A DNA stretch of 64,000 nucleotides from Clostridiales bacterium (GTDB taxonomy: Bacteria; Bacillota; Clostridia; Saccharofermentanales; Saccharofermentanaceae): NCBI GenBank assembly GCA_017551625.1, contig JAFZLF010000003.1, positions 1 through 64,000 of the forward strand. The letters run 5' to 3'. Positions 1-8,878 of the stretch are shown here, piece after piece; the first letter of the stretch is position 1, and every line of letters starts with the position of its first letter. Below the pieces are notes generated by a model. It was not told where the DNA came from and made no database searches. It worked only from the letters and a program-made list of their open reading frames with translations. Position numbers and translations under genes: made by a program.

Positions 1-52
1 ACGAGCTAGACTTTGTTCGGTTTTTGACCTTTTTTGACATTTGCCGTTTTTA

Positions 53-310
53 AAGGTGTAAGATAGGTGTAAACAGCGAGTGCAAAAAAACTGAACACCG
101 TTTTCCCAGTTACTTCAGGGTTTCGCCTCGATATTGCCGTGACATATAAACAACACCTTAATTACGTGCATTTTTGATACTTCTCCGCTTCTAGTTACTT
201 GCCCTTCCATAAGGTGTAGACCAGGTGTAAACTTTGTTCTCATGATCTCTGTAATGCGTATTTTCAGGCGTTCCAGATTTTCATCGTAGTATTGCCATGA
301 CACACGAAAA
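53..310 (-). pseudogene. Two degenerate copies of a repeated coding remnant
   Basis: Two diverged direct copies of roughly 100 bases are visible. Each begins with AAGGTGTA (53 and 211) followed by a second AGGTGTAAAC, and each carries TATTGCC exactly 79 bases further on (132 and 290). Read on the minus strand both encode the same pattern: S-x-Q-Y, then 20 residues, then FTPxLHL. Copy 1 has an in-frame stop where copy 2 reads through. A third bare AAGGTGTA lies at 443. This looks like duplicated ends of a decayed gene. C-terminal tails of clostridial integrases can look similar, but I cannot identify the parent. Up to base 560 I see no other gene. Confidence 0.45.
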
Positions 311-487
311 GAATCTTTATCATCTATTCAAAACCCTCTTATTTCAGCATCTTTCGGTTCTTAACTCTTCATGCAAGGCCATGCGCCAAAAGAATATTCT
401 CCAAAACAACAAGAATGATACCATACCCGGGCCCGCTTTTTAAAGGTGTAAAGTGACACCGTATTCTCCAGAACACTACTGCTCCGA

Positions 488-498
488 AATGTTATAAT
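488..498 (+). promoter_or_regulatory. Extended -10 promoter for the beta-lactamase-like gene
   Basis: TGTTATAAT (TATAAT at 493-498 with the TG one base before it) lies about 60 bases upstream of the GTG start at 561. No good -35 box is visible at the usual spacing, which fits an extended -10 promoter. Confidence 0.5.
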
Positions 499-560
499 AC
501 CACTAGTTAATTTCTATCGAACGCCTGTAAGCGCCATAGAATCTTGAGGAGAAATGCATC

Positions 561-1703
561 GTGAAACATCATGACCGTTCCGGCTATAACATATATCCGA
601 CGACCCGCAAAAGAAGAAACAACAATAACAGAAGGACGATCTTCGTCATCTCTTGCCTGCTCATATGTTTACTCTGTGTGATCCTGAGCATCGTTTTCAT
701 CGTCAGGCTCGTCTCAAAAAGCAATAAAGATACGACCACTTCGGTCACGACGGCCGAAAACGTCCTTGTGTCAGACGATCCAGGCAACGTGGCCTCTCTT
801 CCCGTCGACGATGATCCTGATCCCTCCTCTTCTTCCGAGTCCGGCACTGCACGTGTACAGACCGTAGATGCCGCGACACGAGAAGCAAATCTGGCAGCAC
901 TTGAGCAGCAGGTCGCAGATTATCTCAACCAACAGGATGGACGCTTCGGCGTGTATTACCTCAACATGAATAACGGCGAATGTCTTGGTTTTAAGGAAAA
1001 CCAGCCGATCGTTGCAGCTTCCACCATCAAGATCGCGTACAATACATACCTTTACGAAAGAATCGCTTCAGGTGAGATTTCTCTTGATGAAAAGATGACT
1101 TATAACGCGGCTGCATATCCGACCGGCGATTATGAAGGCGGAACCGGTACGATACAGAATTCGGCAGACGGCACAGAATACACGCTTCGGGAGGTATCGA
1201 ATCTGTGCATCACCATCAGTGATAACTGCGCCACCAATATGATCCTTCGTCGTCTAGGCGGTGAAGATTCCGTAAACGAGAATTATCTCAAGCCTATCAG
1301 CTGTGTCGTCGATTACCGCGGAACATATAGCTATACGGATTGCACCGGAACGGAAAAGAGCGGCAAGCGCCGCACCAGCGCCATCGACCTTGCGAAGTAC
1401 ACCGAGCACCTCTATCGGGATTACAAAGGAAACCAGGCAGTCTTCCAGCCTCTGATCGATGATCTATGTACTACCGAGTACAACTGGGGACTTCCGGCCG
1501 GTGTCCCCTCTGACGTCAGCGTCGCCCACAAGGTCGGATTCTACCCTACCTACTACACTTACAACGATGTCGGCATCGTTTTCGCAAGCGAAGATTATGT
1601 TCTCTGCGTATTGACAGAGTGTGGAGACGAGGAAACAGCCCATCAGATCATCGGCGAAGTCTCCCGCATGATCTACGCATACGTCGAATCGAATTACGCC
1701 TGA
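561..1703 (+). CDS. Membrane-anchored class A beta-lactamase-fold serine hydrolase
   Basis: The 380-residue protein starts at GTG because TTGAGGAGAA lies about 9 bases upstream; the nearby ATG is out of frame. A basic N-terminus precedes one membrane segment (about residues 26-49), then an acidic/serine-rich linker to about 100, then a penicillin-binding/beta-lactamase fold domain. The catalytic S-x-x-K is STIK at residues 154-157, an SDN motif follows (SDNCATN), and HKVG stands in for the K-T-G strand motif. The domain resembles the Beta-lactamase2 family rather than a secreted resistance enzyme, so the role is more likely an anchored peptidoglycan hydrolase or inactive relative. Substrate unknown. 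It converges on the lipoprotein gene downstream. Confidence 0.8.
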   Translation: MKHHDRSGYNIYPTTRKRRNNNNRRTIFVISCLLICLLCVILSIVFIVRLVSKSNKDTTTSVTTAENVLVSDDPGNVASLPVDDDPDPSSSSESGTARVQTVDAATREANLAALEQQVADYLNQQDGRFGVYYLNMNNGECLGFKENQPIVAASTIKIAYNTYLYERIASGEISLDEKMTYNAAAYPTGDYEGGTGTIQNSADGTEYTLREVSNLCITISDNCATNMILRRLGGEDSVNENYLKPISCVVDYRGTYSYTDCTGTEKSGKRRTSAIDLAKYTEHLYRDYKGNQAVFQPLIDDLCTTEYNWGLPAGVPSDVSVAHKVGFYPTYYTYNDVGIVFASEDYVLCVLTECGDEETAHQIIGEVSRMIYAYVESNYA

Positions 1704-1729
1704 CTTAATCACTACTCCTCGATGCGGCA

Positions 1730-4009
1730 TCAATCCTGTTCCCGGATCATGAGATTCACGCGGTTCTCGATGATGGCAATCACCTCATCGAGTGTCTTAT
1801 CCCCTTCGAAGTATGCCGGCATTTCCTCGCAGATGATGGAGAATATCTTCGGATTGGTGTCGGGAACGACGACCGCGTCGGAAAGCTGGCCGATATACCA
1901 GTCCGCGACTTCGTCCGGAAGAATATCCGAACCATACATCCACTGTTCTTGGATATTATGACCGTGGACATATCCGAGAAGCTTTTCCTTTTGAACGCTT
2001 TTCATGACCGGATCTTCATATTCCAGCGCGCGCTGTGCATCTGAAGAAAGAAGAGACATCGCAAACTCCCACGCCCCATCCTGAGAAGGTGAACAAGAAG
2101 TAATACCGATACCTGTCCCGAAGATGGCTTCCGCATGGCCGTCCGAAGAAGGCATCCCGATAATGGTGTGCGTCTTATATAGATAACCATACACATCCGT
2201 AAATTCACGCGCAACCATGCAGGGAAACATCAGCACATTGGTCAGATTCTGCATACCATCATCATACGCGATACTTTCCGGGATCGACGCGATATATTCC
2301 GCCATCTTCCGGAATGTCTCGTTATTCAGCGAAAACTTCCCTTTTTCATCGTAGGAGAAACATTGTGAAGTCTTAAGAAACTCCGTCATAAGCGAGAGAT
2401 CATCTTCAGGCAGGACACTCTTGCCGAGATTACGATCTGCTATGATACGATCATATTGCTCATACGTCAGGCCCTTCTCTCCGTCTTCAAGAAATGCTTT
2501 ATTCACGCAAAATCCGCTAAACATATATTTGTAGTTGAGTCGGTAGTGCTTGCCGTCCCTGCCGTTCGGCGAGAGCACAAAATCCATGTAATCTCCATTA
2601 TGGAGGATCTCCTCGGCTTCGACACGCTTCGTCAGATCGATGAGATATTCAGTGTTGTTGAGTTTCTCGTATTCCGTGTCGTAGATGACCAGATCGGGAC
2701 CGGTTCCGGATCGGATATCCGAGATCAGAAGGTCCATCGCATTGACCTGTCCGGAAAGTGTCTGCGCCATAAAAGATTCTCCTGTGGTCTCATCATAGGA
2801 AGCCTCGGCAATCAGATAGTATTTATCTGTAGCTTCGACGAAGTACTCAACGGAATGAATATTGAAATCATTGACGGCCTTATTCTCCGTCGGATCCAGC
2901 CTGGAGAAATACGCGAGAGTAAGCATTTGACGGCCGGCATTGGGATTCTTATCCGCCTTCTTGAGTCTGATGATCCTAGTAGTCGCATTCATCCCGAAAG
3001 GATCCTGAACCGATTGGTAAATCACCACTTCATCGTCAGATGCGAAGAGTATATCCGCGCCGGTATAATCATCGAAAACATAAGTATCACTAAAACGAAG
3101 GAATTCACTTGATTCACCTGTTGCCGGATCGCACTTTATCACACTATGTCCATCACAGGTAAGCGCGGAACCGTCGCGCAGGAAATACACATGTGTGGAA
3201 TCTTCGATATTCTTAAGTTCAGTCTTCTGCATCTCAAAAGATTTAACATCCAGTGTGCAGTACCACGACTTCACGACGCTGTTCTCGAGGACCTCTGCGG
3301 TAAACGTGATCTTATCCCCATAGTTGCGGAAGCCACTGATCGAATTGATCGATGAATCTCTGCCGAAATCAGGAACAAACTTACGAAGGCCACTCCCATC
3401 ATCAGCAAAAATCTGATAAGAGACTCTGTCTTCTCCTGCATTGGCGATAAGATAAACGATGCTATCACCCACACCGACCAGACCTAAAACCCCGGAGAAA
3501 TAATCGCCATCTAATATCGGGGTGTTTAAAGCAAACGGTTCCTTCAGTGCACCGTTTTCAAAATCGACCGCATACGCCTGCTCGACATAAGATTCCATCT
3601 GGGCATCGTAAGTTTTGATCCGGGCATAATACTTCTCTCCAAGGATAAACATATTCCCTTCAAACACAAATTCATCCGAACTAAGATAATCATTCAGCAC
3701 GACCTGACCGAGGAGATCTCCCTCATAGGAATATCGTCTTAAGATGCTTACGTCTCTTCCATCTTCTGAACGCAAGGAAAACCTTACAATAACCGCAGTC
3801 TCATCCGACAAAGTGCAGCTGACAGATACGTTTATGAAATCACCTTGCTCTGACGCTTTGATCTCATCGGGAGTGACCGTGGTCACGGTCTCGTTCCACC
3901 AGGGGGTGTCTTCTGCGATCCTTCTTGCAACTTGTTTTTCCTTCTTTCTGCAGGACACCGTAGCAGGGAGCAGTAAAATGGCCGCAAGAATACACGCTAT
4001 CTTTCGCAT
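1730..4009 (-). CDS. Lipoprotein with propeller-like N-terminus and solute-binding C-terminus (A)
   Basis: 759 residues from the ATG at 4009, preferred over an earlier in-frame ATG because AGAGGT precedes it and it begins a lipoprotein signal peptide (MRKIACIL..., Cys after ATVS). Residues about 35-370 are short beta-strand repeats like a propeller. After a KNPNAG hinge, the last 370 residues resemble an extracellular solute-binding protein of family 1: GTGPDLV followed by LIDLTKRV, and a DGAWEF segment near the end. It is a paralogue of the gene just upstream (4068-6425) with the same architecture. No ABC permease is near, so a transport role is not supported; a sensory role linked to the sigma/anti-sigma pair at the head of the operon is an inference. 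Confidence 0.75.
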   Translation of the reverse strand: MRKIACILAAILLLPATVSCRKKEKQVARRIAEDTPWWNETVTTVTPDEIKASEQGDFINVSVSCTLSDETAVIVRFSLRSEDGRDVSILRRYSYEGDLLGQVVLNDYLSSDEFVFEGNMFILGEKYYARIKTYDAQMESYVEQAYAVDFENGALKEPFALNTPILDGDYFSGVLGLVGVGDSIVYLIANAGEDRVSYQIFADDGSGLRKFVPDFGRDSSINSISGFRNYGDKITFTAEVLENSVVKSWYCTLDVKSFEMQKTELKNIEDSTHVYFLRDGSALTCDGHSVIKCDPATGESSEFLRFSDTYVFDDYTGADILFASDDEVVIYQSVQDPFGMNATTRIIRLKKADKNPNAGRQMLTLAYFSRLDPTENKAVNDFNIHSVEYFVEATDKYYLIAEASYDETTGESFMAQTLSGQVNAMDLLISDIRSGTGPDLVIYDTEYEKLNNTEYLIDLTKRVEAEEILHNGDYMDFVLSPNGRDGKHYRLNYKYMFSGFCVNKAFLEDGEKGLTYEQYDRIIADRNLGKSVLPEDDLSLMTEFLKTSQCFSYDEKGKFSLNNETFRKMAEYIASIPESIAYDDGMQNLTNVLMFPCMVAREFTDVYGYLYKTHTIIGMPSSDGHAEAIFGTGIGITSCSPSQDGAWEFAMSLLSSDAQRALEYEDPVMKSVQKEKLLGYVHGHNIQEQWMYGSDILPDEVADWYIGQLSDAVVVPDTNPKIFSIICEEMPAYFEGDKTLDEVIAIIENRVNLMIREQD

Positions 4010-4067
4010 AGTTACAATACCTCTAGTTATCAGTTTGCCACCCCATAGCATTCTATCACGAATCTGA

Positions 4068-6425
4068 TCAATTGTGCGACCTCTCGTTGATGATTGTTGT
4101 GACTCTGTTTTTCAGGATCTCCAATACTGCATCCATACTCTTCTGATCCAGAAAATATGCCGGGACTTCTTCACTGATCACGCTTAACACTGTCGGATCC
4201 GCATTATCGATAACTGTTGCCGATTGAAGCACTTCTTTGTACGAAGCAATGACACTTTCGTCCAGCGGAATTCCGAGGGAAAACTCAGACCAGTTATACG
4301 CCTCAAGTATCGATTTAGATGATGAATCAAAAACACTCTTATTCATCGGATTGCTATAGTCCGATGCAATCTTATTCTGTATATCATCACTTAGACAGCA
4401 CTTGATAAACTCCCATGCGCCATCCGCAGCATCGGAAGAAACAGAAGAAGAGATACCGATAGACGTTTCAACTGAAATAAGAGGTCCGCTGCCATCCTTC
4501 GACGGAAATCCAAGAAGTGTCATTTTCGGTGCCACATAATTATAGTCTACTAAGAAAGATTCAAATGCGCGATAAGATCTTATCCCATCCCGTTCAGCAT
4601 CGTACTCGGATAGTTCAGAATACTGATTCTTTACATAATCACAAAGGCTTCGGAAGGATTCGTTATCAAAGTTCACAGTATTTCCGGAAATACAGCTGTC
4701 ACTGACATACGGATACAGCGTACCGAGAATACCAAGTCGGGTATTCTCCATCGGATCAGAACCGATCACTTCATCGAGGTAGGTACGATATTCATCATAT
4801 GTAAAACCTTTCTGGTCTTCCCTGACATTTTCTTTCTCCACCGGTATTCCGGATACAGAAAAACATACAGGCATATAGAGAAGTTTTCCATCCACCTTCG
4901 CTGCATCGATTACATTGGTAAAATAGTCTTCCGTATTGATCCCGCTTTTTCCATTGATATAACTGCTAAGATCGATGAGGTGCCCTTCTGTCTGAATCTG
5001 ACGGATGTCACCCGCATTCAGTACGATGTCCGGTCCATTACCCGATACCATATCGATCGCCAACTGATCGTAAAGATCAGCTGCACCCATATAATAGATC
5101 CCATATCTCTCATCCCGGTCTTCTACATGACTATAGTCAGTGTACTTCTGAATATCATACTTATAATCCAACTGGACATAATAATTCTTATTTGTGTCGT
5201 TAAACACCCGGATCGCCTCGCATATCGGATACGACAAGCTCGTATCGCCGACAGACGCTGCTGTAATGATCGCCTTTCCGGCATTCGGATTCTTTTCCGC
5301 CTTTTCCAGAACGACAATGGAAGGCGTCGGCTCCATTTCAAATGCGTGATCAAATGATACAGAGGTATTATGACTGCTCTCGTCAAGAAAAACATACTTA
5401 TCTTCTTTTACTGAAAGAAGTGACAGATTACTCAAGGAGAATCGGTTCAGGTTGCAGTCATTAAAGGAGAGGATCTCTTCTATTTCCCTGGTTTCAAAGT
5501 TGATCCGCTTGATGCCATCTTGATCAGCCAGATAGGATTTTCCTTCAAATGTGGCAATATGCTTATTTACAATAGAATCCAGCCATGCGAAGTCATCGTC
5601 TCTGTTTTGTACGGCGCCTGTTTCCAGATTCATAGTCACGAATTTCACACTACTATAGGCACAGACCAGAAGCAGTTCCTTTTCTGAAACAACTAAGTAG
5701 TTGAATATAAGAAAGATATCTGCAGAAGGAAGCGCCGCATTCAGATCCACTACCTTACTTTGCCCGTTTTTGCTGATTATGTATGCATACGTGTTTGTGT
5801 CCTGGTTATTGTAACCGGTTACCGAATACTCTCCGATCTTCCAGGTTCCTTCGCACCAGGTCCTATCGTTTATCTGAAAACCGGCCAGATCAACAACTGC
5901 TTCCACGCGTTCGCCGATCTCCCCCGTCTCCATATCCACGCTTGCCCAATAGTGTTTTTCTTTTCCGCTGCTCGTGTCGACGATATCCAGATTCACACCA
6001 TCGCCGGAAAGGATCACGTCATTGATCCGTGTCTGTTTTTCATTCGAAATTACTTTGCGGATATCTACGGATCGGATCAGTTTTCCGCTGAAATCATAGC
6101 AATCGAGGTTGTAAAAGCGGTATTCATCCTCACTGTCTTCTCCCCACACAAAATCGTCAGGCACCTGATACATTCCTTCCGCCTGGAAAATCACACTATC
6201 CTTATAAGCACCGACCATATAGTTGTTATAATACAACGTCTTTTGGTCTTTGTAGGGGTCTTTTATTTCGGCTGTTGTGGAAGTAAACCATGCAGCATCA
6301 CCTGCAACCGTCTTGACGCCCTCCGGTTTTTTCTTTTTACAACCGGAAACAAACAGCATTTCCGAAACGGTCAAAAAACCGCAAACAAACACCACGCAAG
6401 TTCTTTTCACGATGTTTCTTTTCAT
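4068..6425 (-). CDS. Lipoprotein with propeller-like N-terminus and solute-binding C-terminus (B)
   Basis: 785 residues. The signal peptide ends in the lipobox FVSGC, so the mature protein is tethered outside the membrane. The N-terminal half is strand-rich and propeller-like; a KNPNAG hinge leads into a family 1 solute-binding domain with SGNGPDIV and LIDLSSYI, and DGAWEF near the C-terminus. GTGAGGT precedes the ATG. It lies 61 bases after the anti-sigma-like gene and 58 bases before its paralogue, so the four genes from 8021 to 1730 are probably one transcript. Ligand unknown. Confidence 0.75.
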   Translation of the reverse strand: MKRNIVKRTCVVFVCGFLTVSEMLFVSGCKKKKPEGVKTVAGDAAWFTSTTAEIKDPYKDQKTLYYNNYMVGAYKDSVIFQAEGMYQVPDDFVWGEDSEDEYRFYNLDCYDFSGKLIRSVDIRKVISNEKQTRINDVILSGDGVNLDIVDTSSGKEKHYWASVDMETGEIGERVEAVVDLAGFQINDRTWCEGTWKIGEYSVTGYNNQDTNTYAYIISKNGQSKVVDLNAALPSADIFLIFNYLVVSEKELLLVCAYSSVKFVTMNLETGAVQNRDDDFAWLDSIVNKHIATFEGKSYLADQDGIKRINFETREIEEILSFNDCNLNRFSLSNLSLLSVKEDKYVFLDESSHNTSVSFDHAFEMEPTPSIVVLEKAEKNPNAGKAIITAASVGDTSLSYPICEAIRVFNDTNKNYYVQLDYKYDIQKYTDYSHVEDRDERYGIYYMGAADLYDQLAIDMVSGNGPDIVLNAGDIRQIQTEGHLIDLSSYINGKSGINTEDYFTNVIDAAKVDGKLLYMPVCFSVSGIPVEKENVREDQKGFTYDEYRTYLDEVIGSDPMENTRLGILGTLYPYVSDSCISGNTVNFDNESFRSLCDYVKNQYSELSEYDAERDGIRSYRAFESFLVDYNYVAPKMTLLGFPSKDGSGPLISVETSIGISSSVSSDAADGAWEFIKCCLSDDIQNKIASDYSNPMNKSVFDSSSKSILEAYNWSEFSLGIPLDESVIASYKEVLQSATVIDNADPTVLSVISEEVPAYFLDQKSMDAVLEILKNRVTTIINERSHN

Positions 6426-6486
6426 AAGACATACCTCACGCTCAGATAATATATATATATTTCAAAAAAGACTTTTTACGAAACCA

Positions 6487-7473
6487 TCAGACTTCCATAT
6501 ATGTCACGCCGTTGATCTCTACGCCGTTAAAGTTATCCAGATCCAGAAAAACGCCAAATTCAAGAGAGAATTCCCCACTTCCAATATCACCGGAATACCC
6601 GACGTTTACATCTTCAAGGTCAGTGGTAACACGACCATTTGATTGACATGTCATGATATTCAAGCGGTCACCGTCCGTTCCCAGAACAACGATGCTATCT
6701 ATGGACGTAAAACCTTCATTTGCCGGTCCTGACCAGTTCTCATCCAAGCGGCTCACTCCATAAGGAGACAGTGTCAGTTCTTCGCCATCTGCCGATCGAA
6801 TTGTTTTTGTAGGGACATTCGGCTCCGTAAGCAGATCAAAGTATATCCCCTCGTAATACGTATAATCCTCAACTACTACATGGCCATACCCATCTGACTC
6901 GCCGGTCTCCACATATTCATAGAAAATCATTCTTCTCGGACGGGATTCATCGAGATAAGCATTGTGCGCATCATATGTAAATGCAAAGGAGATCTCATCT
7001 TCACTTATCGCGTCTCCGGTGGCAGATTGAGAACCGCCGCCACCCGGATAGATCCACTCGCCAGTATCTGCATACACCTGTTTCGACTCCCGCGAAATAA
7101 GATGACTCTTCGCATCTTCCGTCAGTGCCGTCAGTGTATACACACCATAGATATAATTGCCGTCACACATCTGTACATCCACAGTCAAACGGATCTTCCC
7201 GTTTTCTACCGTATATCCGTCCACCAGCATGCTCTCCTCTATCCTCTGAACGCCTTTGTCAGAGAAGTAGACCTTCAGTTTGTCGCGGTGTGTGATTTTC
7301 TTATACGCGATTACACCGACCGGGATCATGACGGCCGCAGCCGCGGCAACGAGGAGACATGTACGGATCTTTTTTCTGAGGCTGATGGTATGCTTGGCCG
7401 TATAGATTCTATACTCGTCGACATATTTTTCGTCGATTTTACTCGTGATGTTCATATATTCCTGCTCGTTCAT
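6487..7473 (-). CDS. Membrane-spanning anti-sigma-like protein
   Basis: 328 residues: about 35 cytoplasmic residues, one membrane segment (about 38-57, AAAAAVMIPVGVIAY), then a large extracytoplasmic region. Its ATG overlaps the stop of the ECF sigma factor gene by four bases (ATGA), typical of a sigma/anti-sigma pair made by coupled translation. The layout resembles DUF4179-type proteins found next to ECF sigma factors in Clostridia. I see no zinc-binding ZAS motif. Sigma inhibition is inferred from position and topology, not from a recognised binding domain. Confidence 0.65.
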   Translation of the reverse strand: MNEQEYMNITSKIDEKYVDEYRIYTAKHTISLRKKIRTCLLVAAAAAVMIPVGVIAYKKITHRDKLKVYFSDKGVQRIEESMLVDGYTVENGKIRLTVDVQMCDGNYIYGVYTLTALTEDAKSHLISRESKQVYADTGEWIYPGGGGSQSATGDAISEDEISFAFTYDAHNAYLDESRPRRMIFYEYVETGESDGYGHVVVEDYTYYEGIYFDLLTEPNVPTKTIRSADGEELTLSPYGVSRLDENWSGPANEGFTSIDSIVVLGTDGDRLNIMTCQSNGRVTTDLEDVNVGYSGDIGSGEFSLEFGVFLDLDNFNGVEINGVTYMEV

Positions 7474-8021
7474 TGTGATCCGTCCTTTCTGTCAATGTAT
7501 TCTCTAAGGTCCTCTCTCATCCGGTGCAGCATCGTCTTGACTTTACTTTGGGAAAAACCCGTTTTCTTCGATATGTCTGAGATCGATTCGTTGTACCAGT
7601 ACCGGCCCACAAAAACGACCCGCTTTTCCCGAGGAAGTATGCCCAGATACTCGTTGATGTACTCTGCGATCTCATCACTTCTGTCGTCAGCGAGGCTCTG
7701 ATCCGGGATACACTCGTTCATCTCCGAAGTCAGCTCCACAAGCTGTGCCGATCGTTTCTGCGCCGTGTTTTTCTTAATTACATCCAGTGCCGAATTCCTA
7801 CAAAGAGCCGCCAAATAGGCAAACAAATTGTCAGGCCGTGTCGGCGGGATCGTGTTCCATGCACGCACATAGGCGTCATTTACACATTCCTCAGCATCTC
7901 TTTTGTCGGAAAGAAAGCGCGAGGCAAACCGGAGCAGCCGGCCGTTATAGGACTTAATGGTCTCGCTGATCGCATCCTCATCTCTTCTGAAATACAGATC
8001 GATTATGTTAGTATCATTCAT
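7470..8021 (-). CDS. ECF-type RNA polymerase sigma factor
   Basis: 183 residues from the ATG at 8021; longer in-frame starts exist, but homology begins here (MNDTNIIDLYFRRDE) and GGAAAG lies upstream. Region 2 is visible as LLRFASRFLSDKRDAEECVNDAYVRAW in two parts, with the usual D-A-E-E-C-V-N-D core. Region 4 is a helix-turn-helix near the C-terminus (ESISDISKKTGFSQSKVKTML). It heads the operon with the anti-sigma-like protein and two surface lipoproteins, which are probably its targets or signal inputs. Two AGAAATYTCTAC repeats lie upstream. Confidence 0.88.
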   Translation of the reverse strand: MNDTNIIDLYFRRDEDAISETIKSYNGRLLRFASRFLSDKRDAEECVNDAYVRAWNTIPPTRPDNLFAYLAALCRNSALDVIKKNTAQKRSAQLVELTSEMNECIPDQSLADDRSDEIAEYINEYLGILPREKRVVFVGRYWYNESISDISKKTGFSQSKVKTMLHRMREDLREYIDRKDGSQ

Positions 8022-8060
8022 TCGTTTAATCACTTTCCAATGCGCTCTTTCCCTGTAAGT

Positions 8061-8118
8061 AGAAATCTCTACCAAAATGGTTACATACTCTTCCGGAATT
8101 TGCAAAAGAAATTTCTAC
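8061..8118. promoter_or_regulatory. Direct repeat AGAAATYTCTAC between divergent genes
   Basis: AGAAATCTCTAC (8061-8072) and AGAAATTTCTAC (8107-8118) differ at one base and start 46 bases apart. They sit between the ECF sigma operon and the divergent lipoprotein gene. The second copy ends 7 bases before that gene's TATAAT. They are candidate binding sites for a regulator shared by both directions. Confidence 0.4.
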
Positions 8119-8130
8119 ACATGGTATAAT
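8100..8130 (+). promoter_or_regulatory. Promoter of the small lipoprotein gene
   Basis: TGGTATAAT gives an extended -10 (TATAAT 8125-8130). TTGCAA (8100-8105) could serve as -35 with a 19-base spacer. The start codon is 25 bases downstream of the -10 box. Confidence 0.5.
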
Positions 8131-8154
8131 TCTACTTAAGAGAGGTAGCGGACT

Positions 8155-8775
8155 ATGAAAGCGAAAAAACGGATATGGATCGGGATAATTGTCACGACCG
8201 TCATTCTCGCGGCATGTGGGTGTCACTCAAAAGGTTTTTCTTACCGGACACTGGAGCGGCATGCGCGCAAGGAGGCGGCAGAGCATATCGACGCCGCCTC
8301 AGAGTTTTACGTATTTGAAAATGAGGAAGACGAATGGGCCCGCTACATTTCTGTCAGTGGCGATGACGCGAAGGAAGTATTTGACAAGATCATCGATCAG
8401 CGCGGCGCATACAGATATGCGGACCTCCCGATAACCGATGCTTTCTACATGCAAATATCGGAAAGAGTTGATGACGGACGCAACAAAGCGTGGACGAATA
8501 TTTATATGATCACATTTGAAACAGAAGAAGCGGCTCAGGATTTCTTCGACAGTTCCCATTACGAAGGTGCTCCGTCCGGAAACGGTGAGGACTACTCGTA
8601 TGTTTACAGTCTCAGGAAATACCCGCGCGGAACAGTAGGCAGCTGCATGTATCTCCAAGGCAGATCCGTCATGAAATTCTATACCAATATGCCGATTTCC
8701 GAAAGCTGGGATCGCATCCGGGCGATCTGCAAAGATTTCGGCGTCATCATTCCCGAGGCTGATCAAGAAGCATAA
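8155..8775 (+). CDS. Small lipoprotein of unknown function
   Basis: 206 residues with a lipoprotein signal peptide (lipobox LAAC, Cys near residue 22). AGAGAGGT precedes the ATG. The rest is soluble, mixed alpha/beta, with a high content of acidic and aromatic residues and no motif I recognise. It is divergent from the ECF sigma operon and shares its upstream region, so it may belong to the same regulon. Confidence 0.65.
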   Translation: MKAKKRIWIGIIVTTVILAACGCHSKGFSYRTLERHARKEAAEHIDAASEFYVFENEEDEWARYISVSGDDAKEVFDKIIDQRGAYRYADLPITDAFYMQISERVDDGRNKAWTNIYMITFETEEAAQDFFDSSHYEGAPSGNGEDYSYVYSLRKYPRGTVGSCMYLQGRSVMKFYTNMPISESWDRIRAICKDFGVIIPEADQEA

Positions 8776-8801
8776 GTGATTCCGGGTATTTACCTATTTT
8801 A

Positions 8802-8832
8802 TTGTAAGAAGTACCTGTACACATGATATAAT
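8802..8832 (+). promoter_or_regulatory. Promoter of the ParB-HAD gene cluster
   Basis: TGATATAAT is an extended -10 (TATAAT 8827-8832), with TTGTAA (8802-8807) 19 bases upstream as a weak -35. It lies about 45 bases ahead of the start at 8879 and probably drives the genes through 13072. Confidence 0.45.
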
Positions 8833-8878
8833 CTCTTTATACAGGCGTATGTCCTATTCTTCAGGGGGAAGTCGCAAT

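Noticed and set aside
115..303. 62-codon minus-strand frame as a real gene
   Set aside because: It is the readable copy of a duplicated remnant whose partner has an in-frame stop; no ribosome site.
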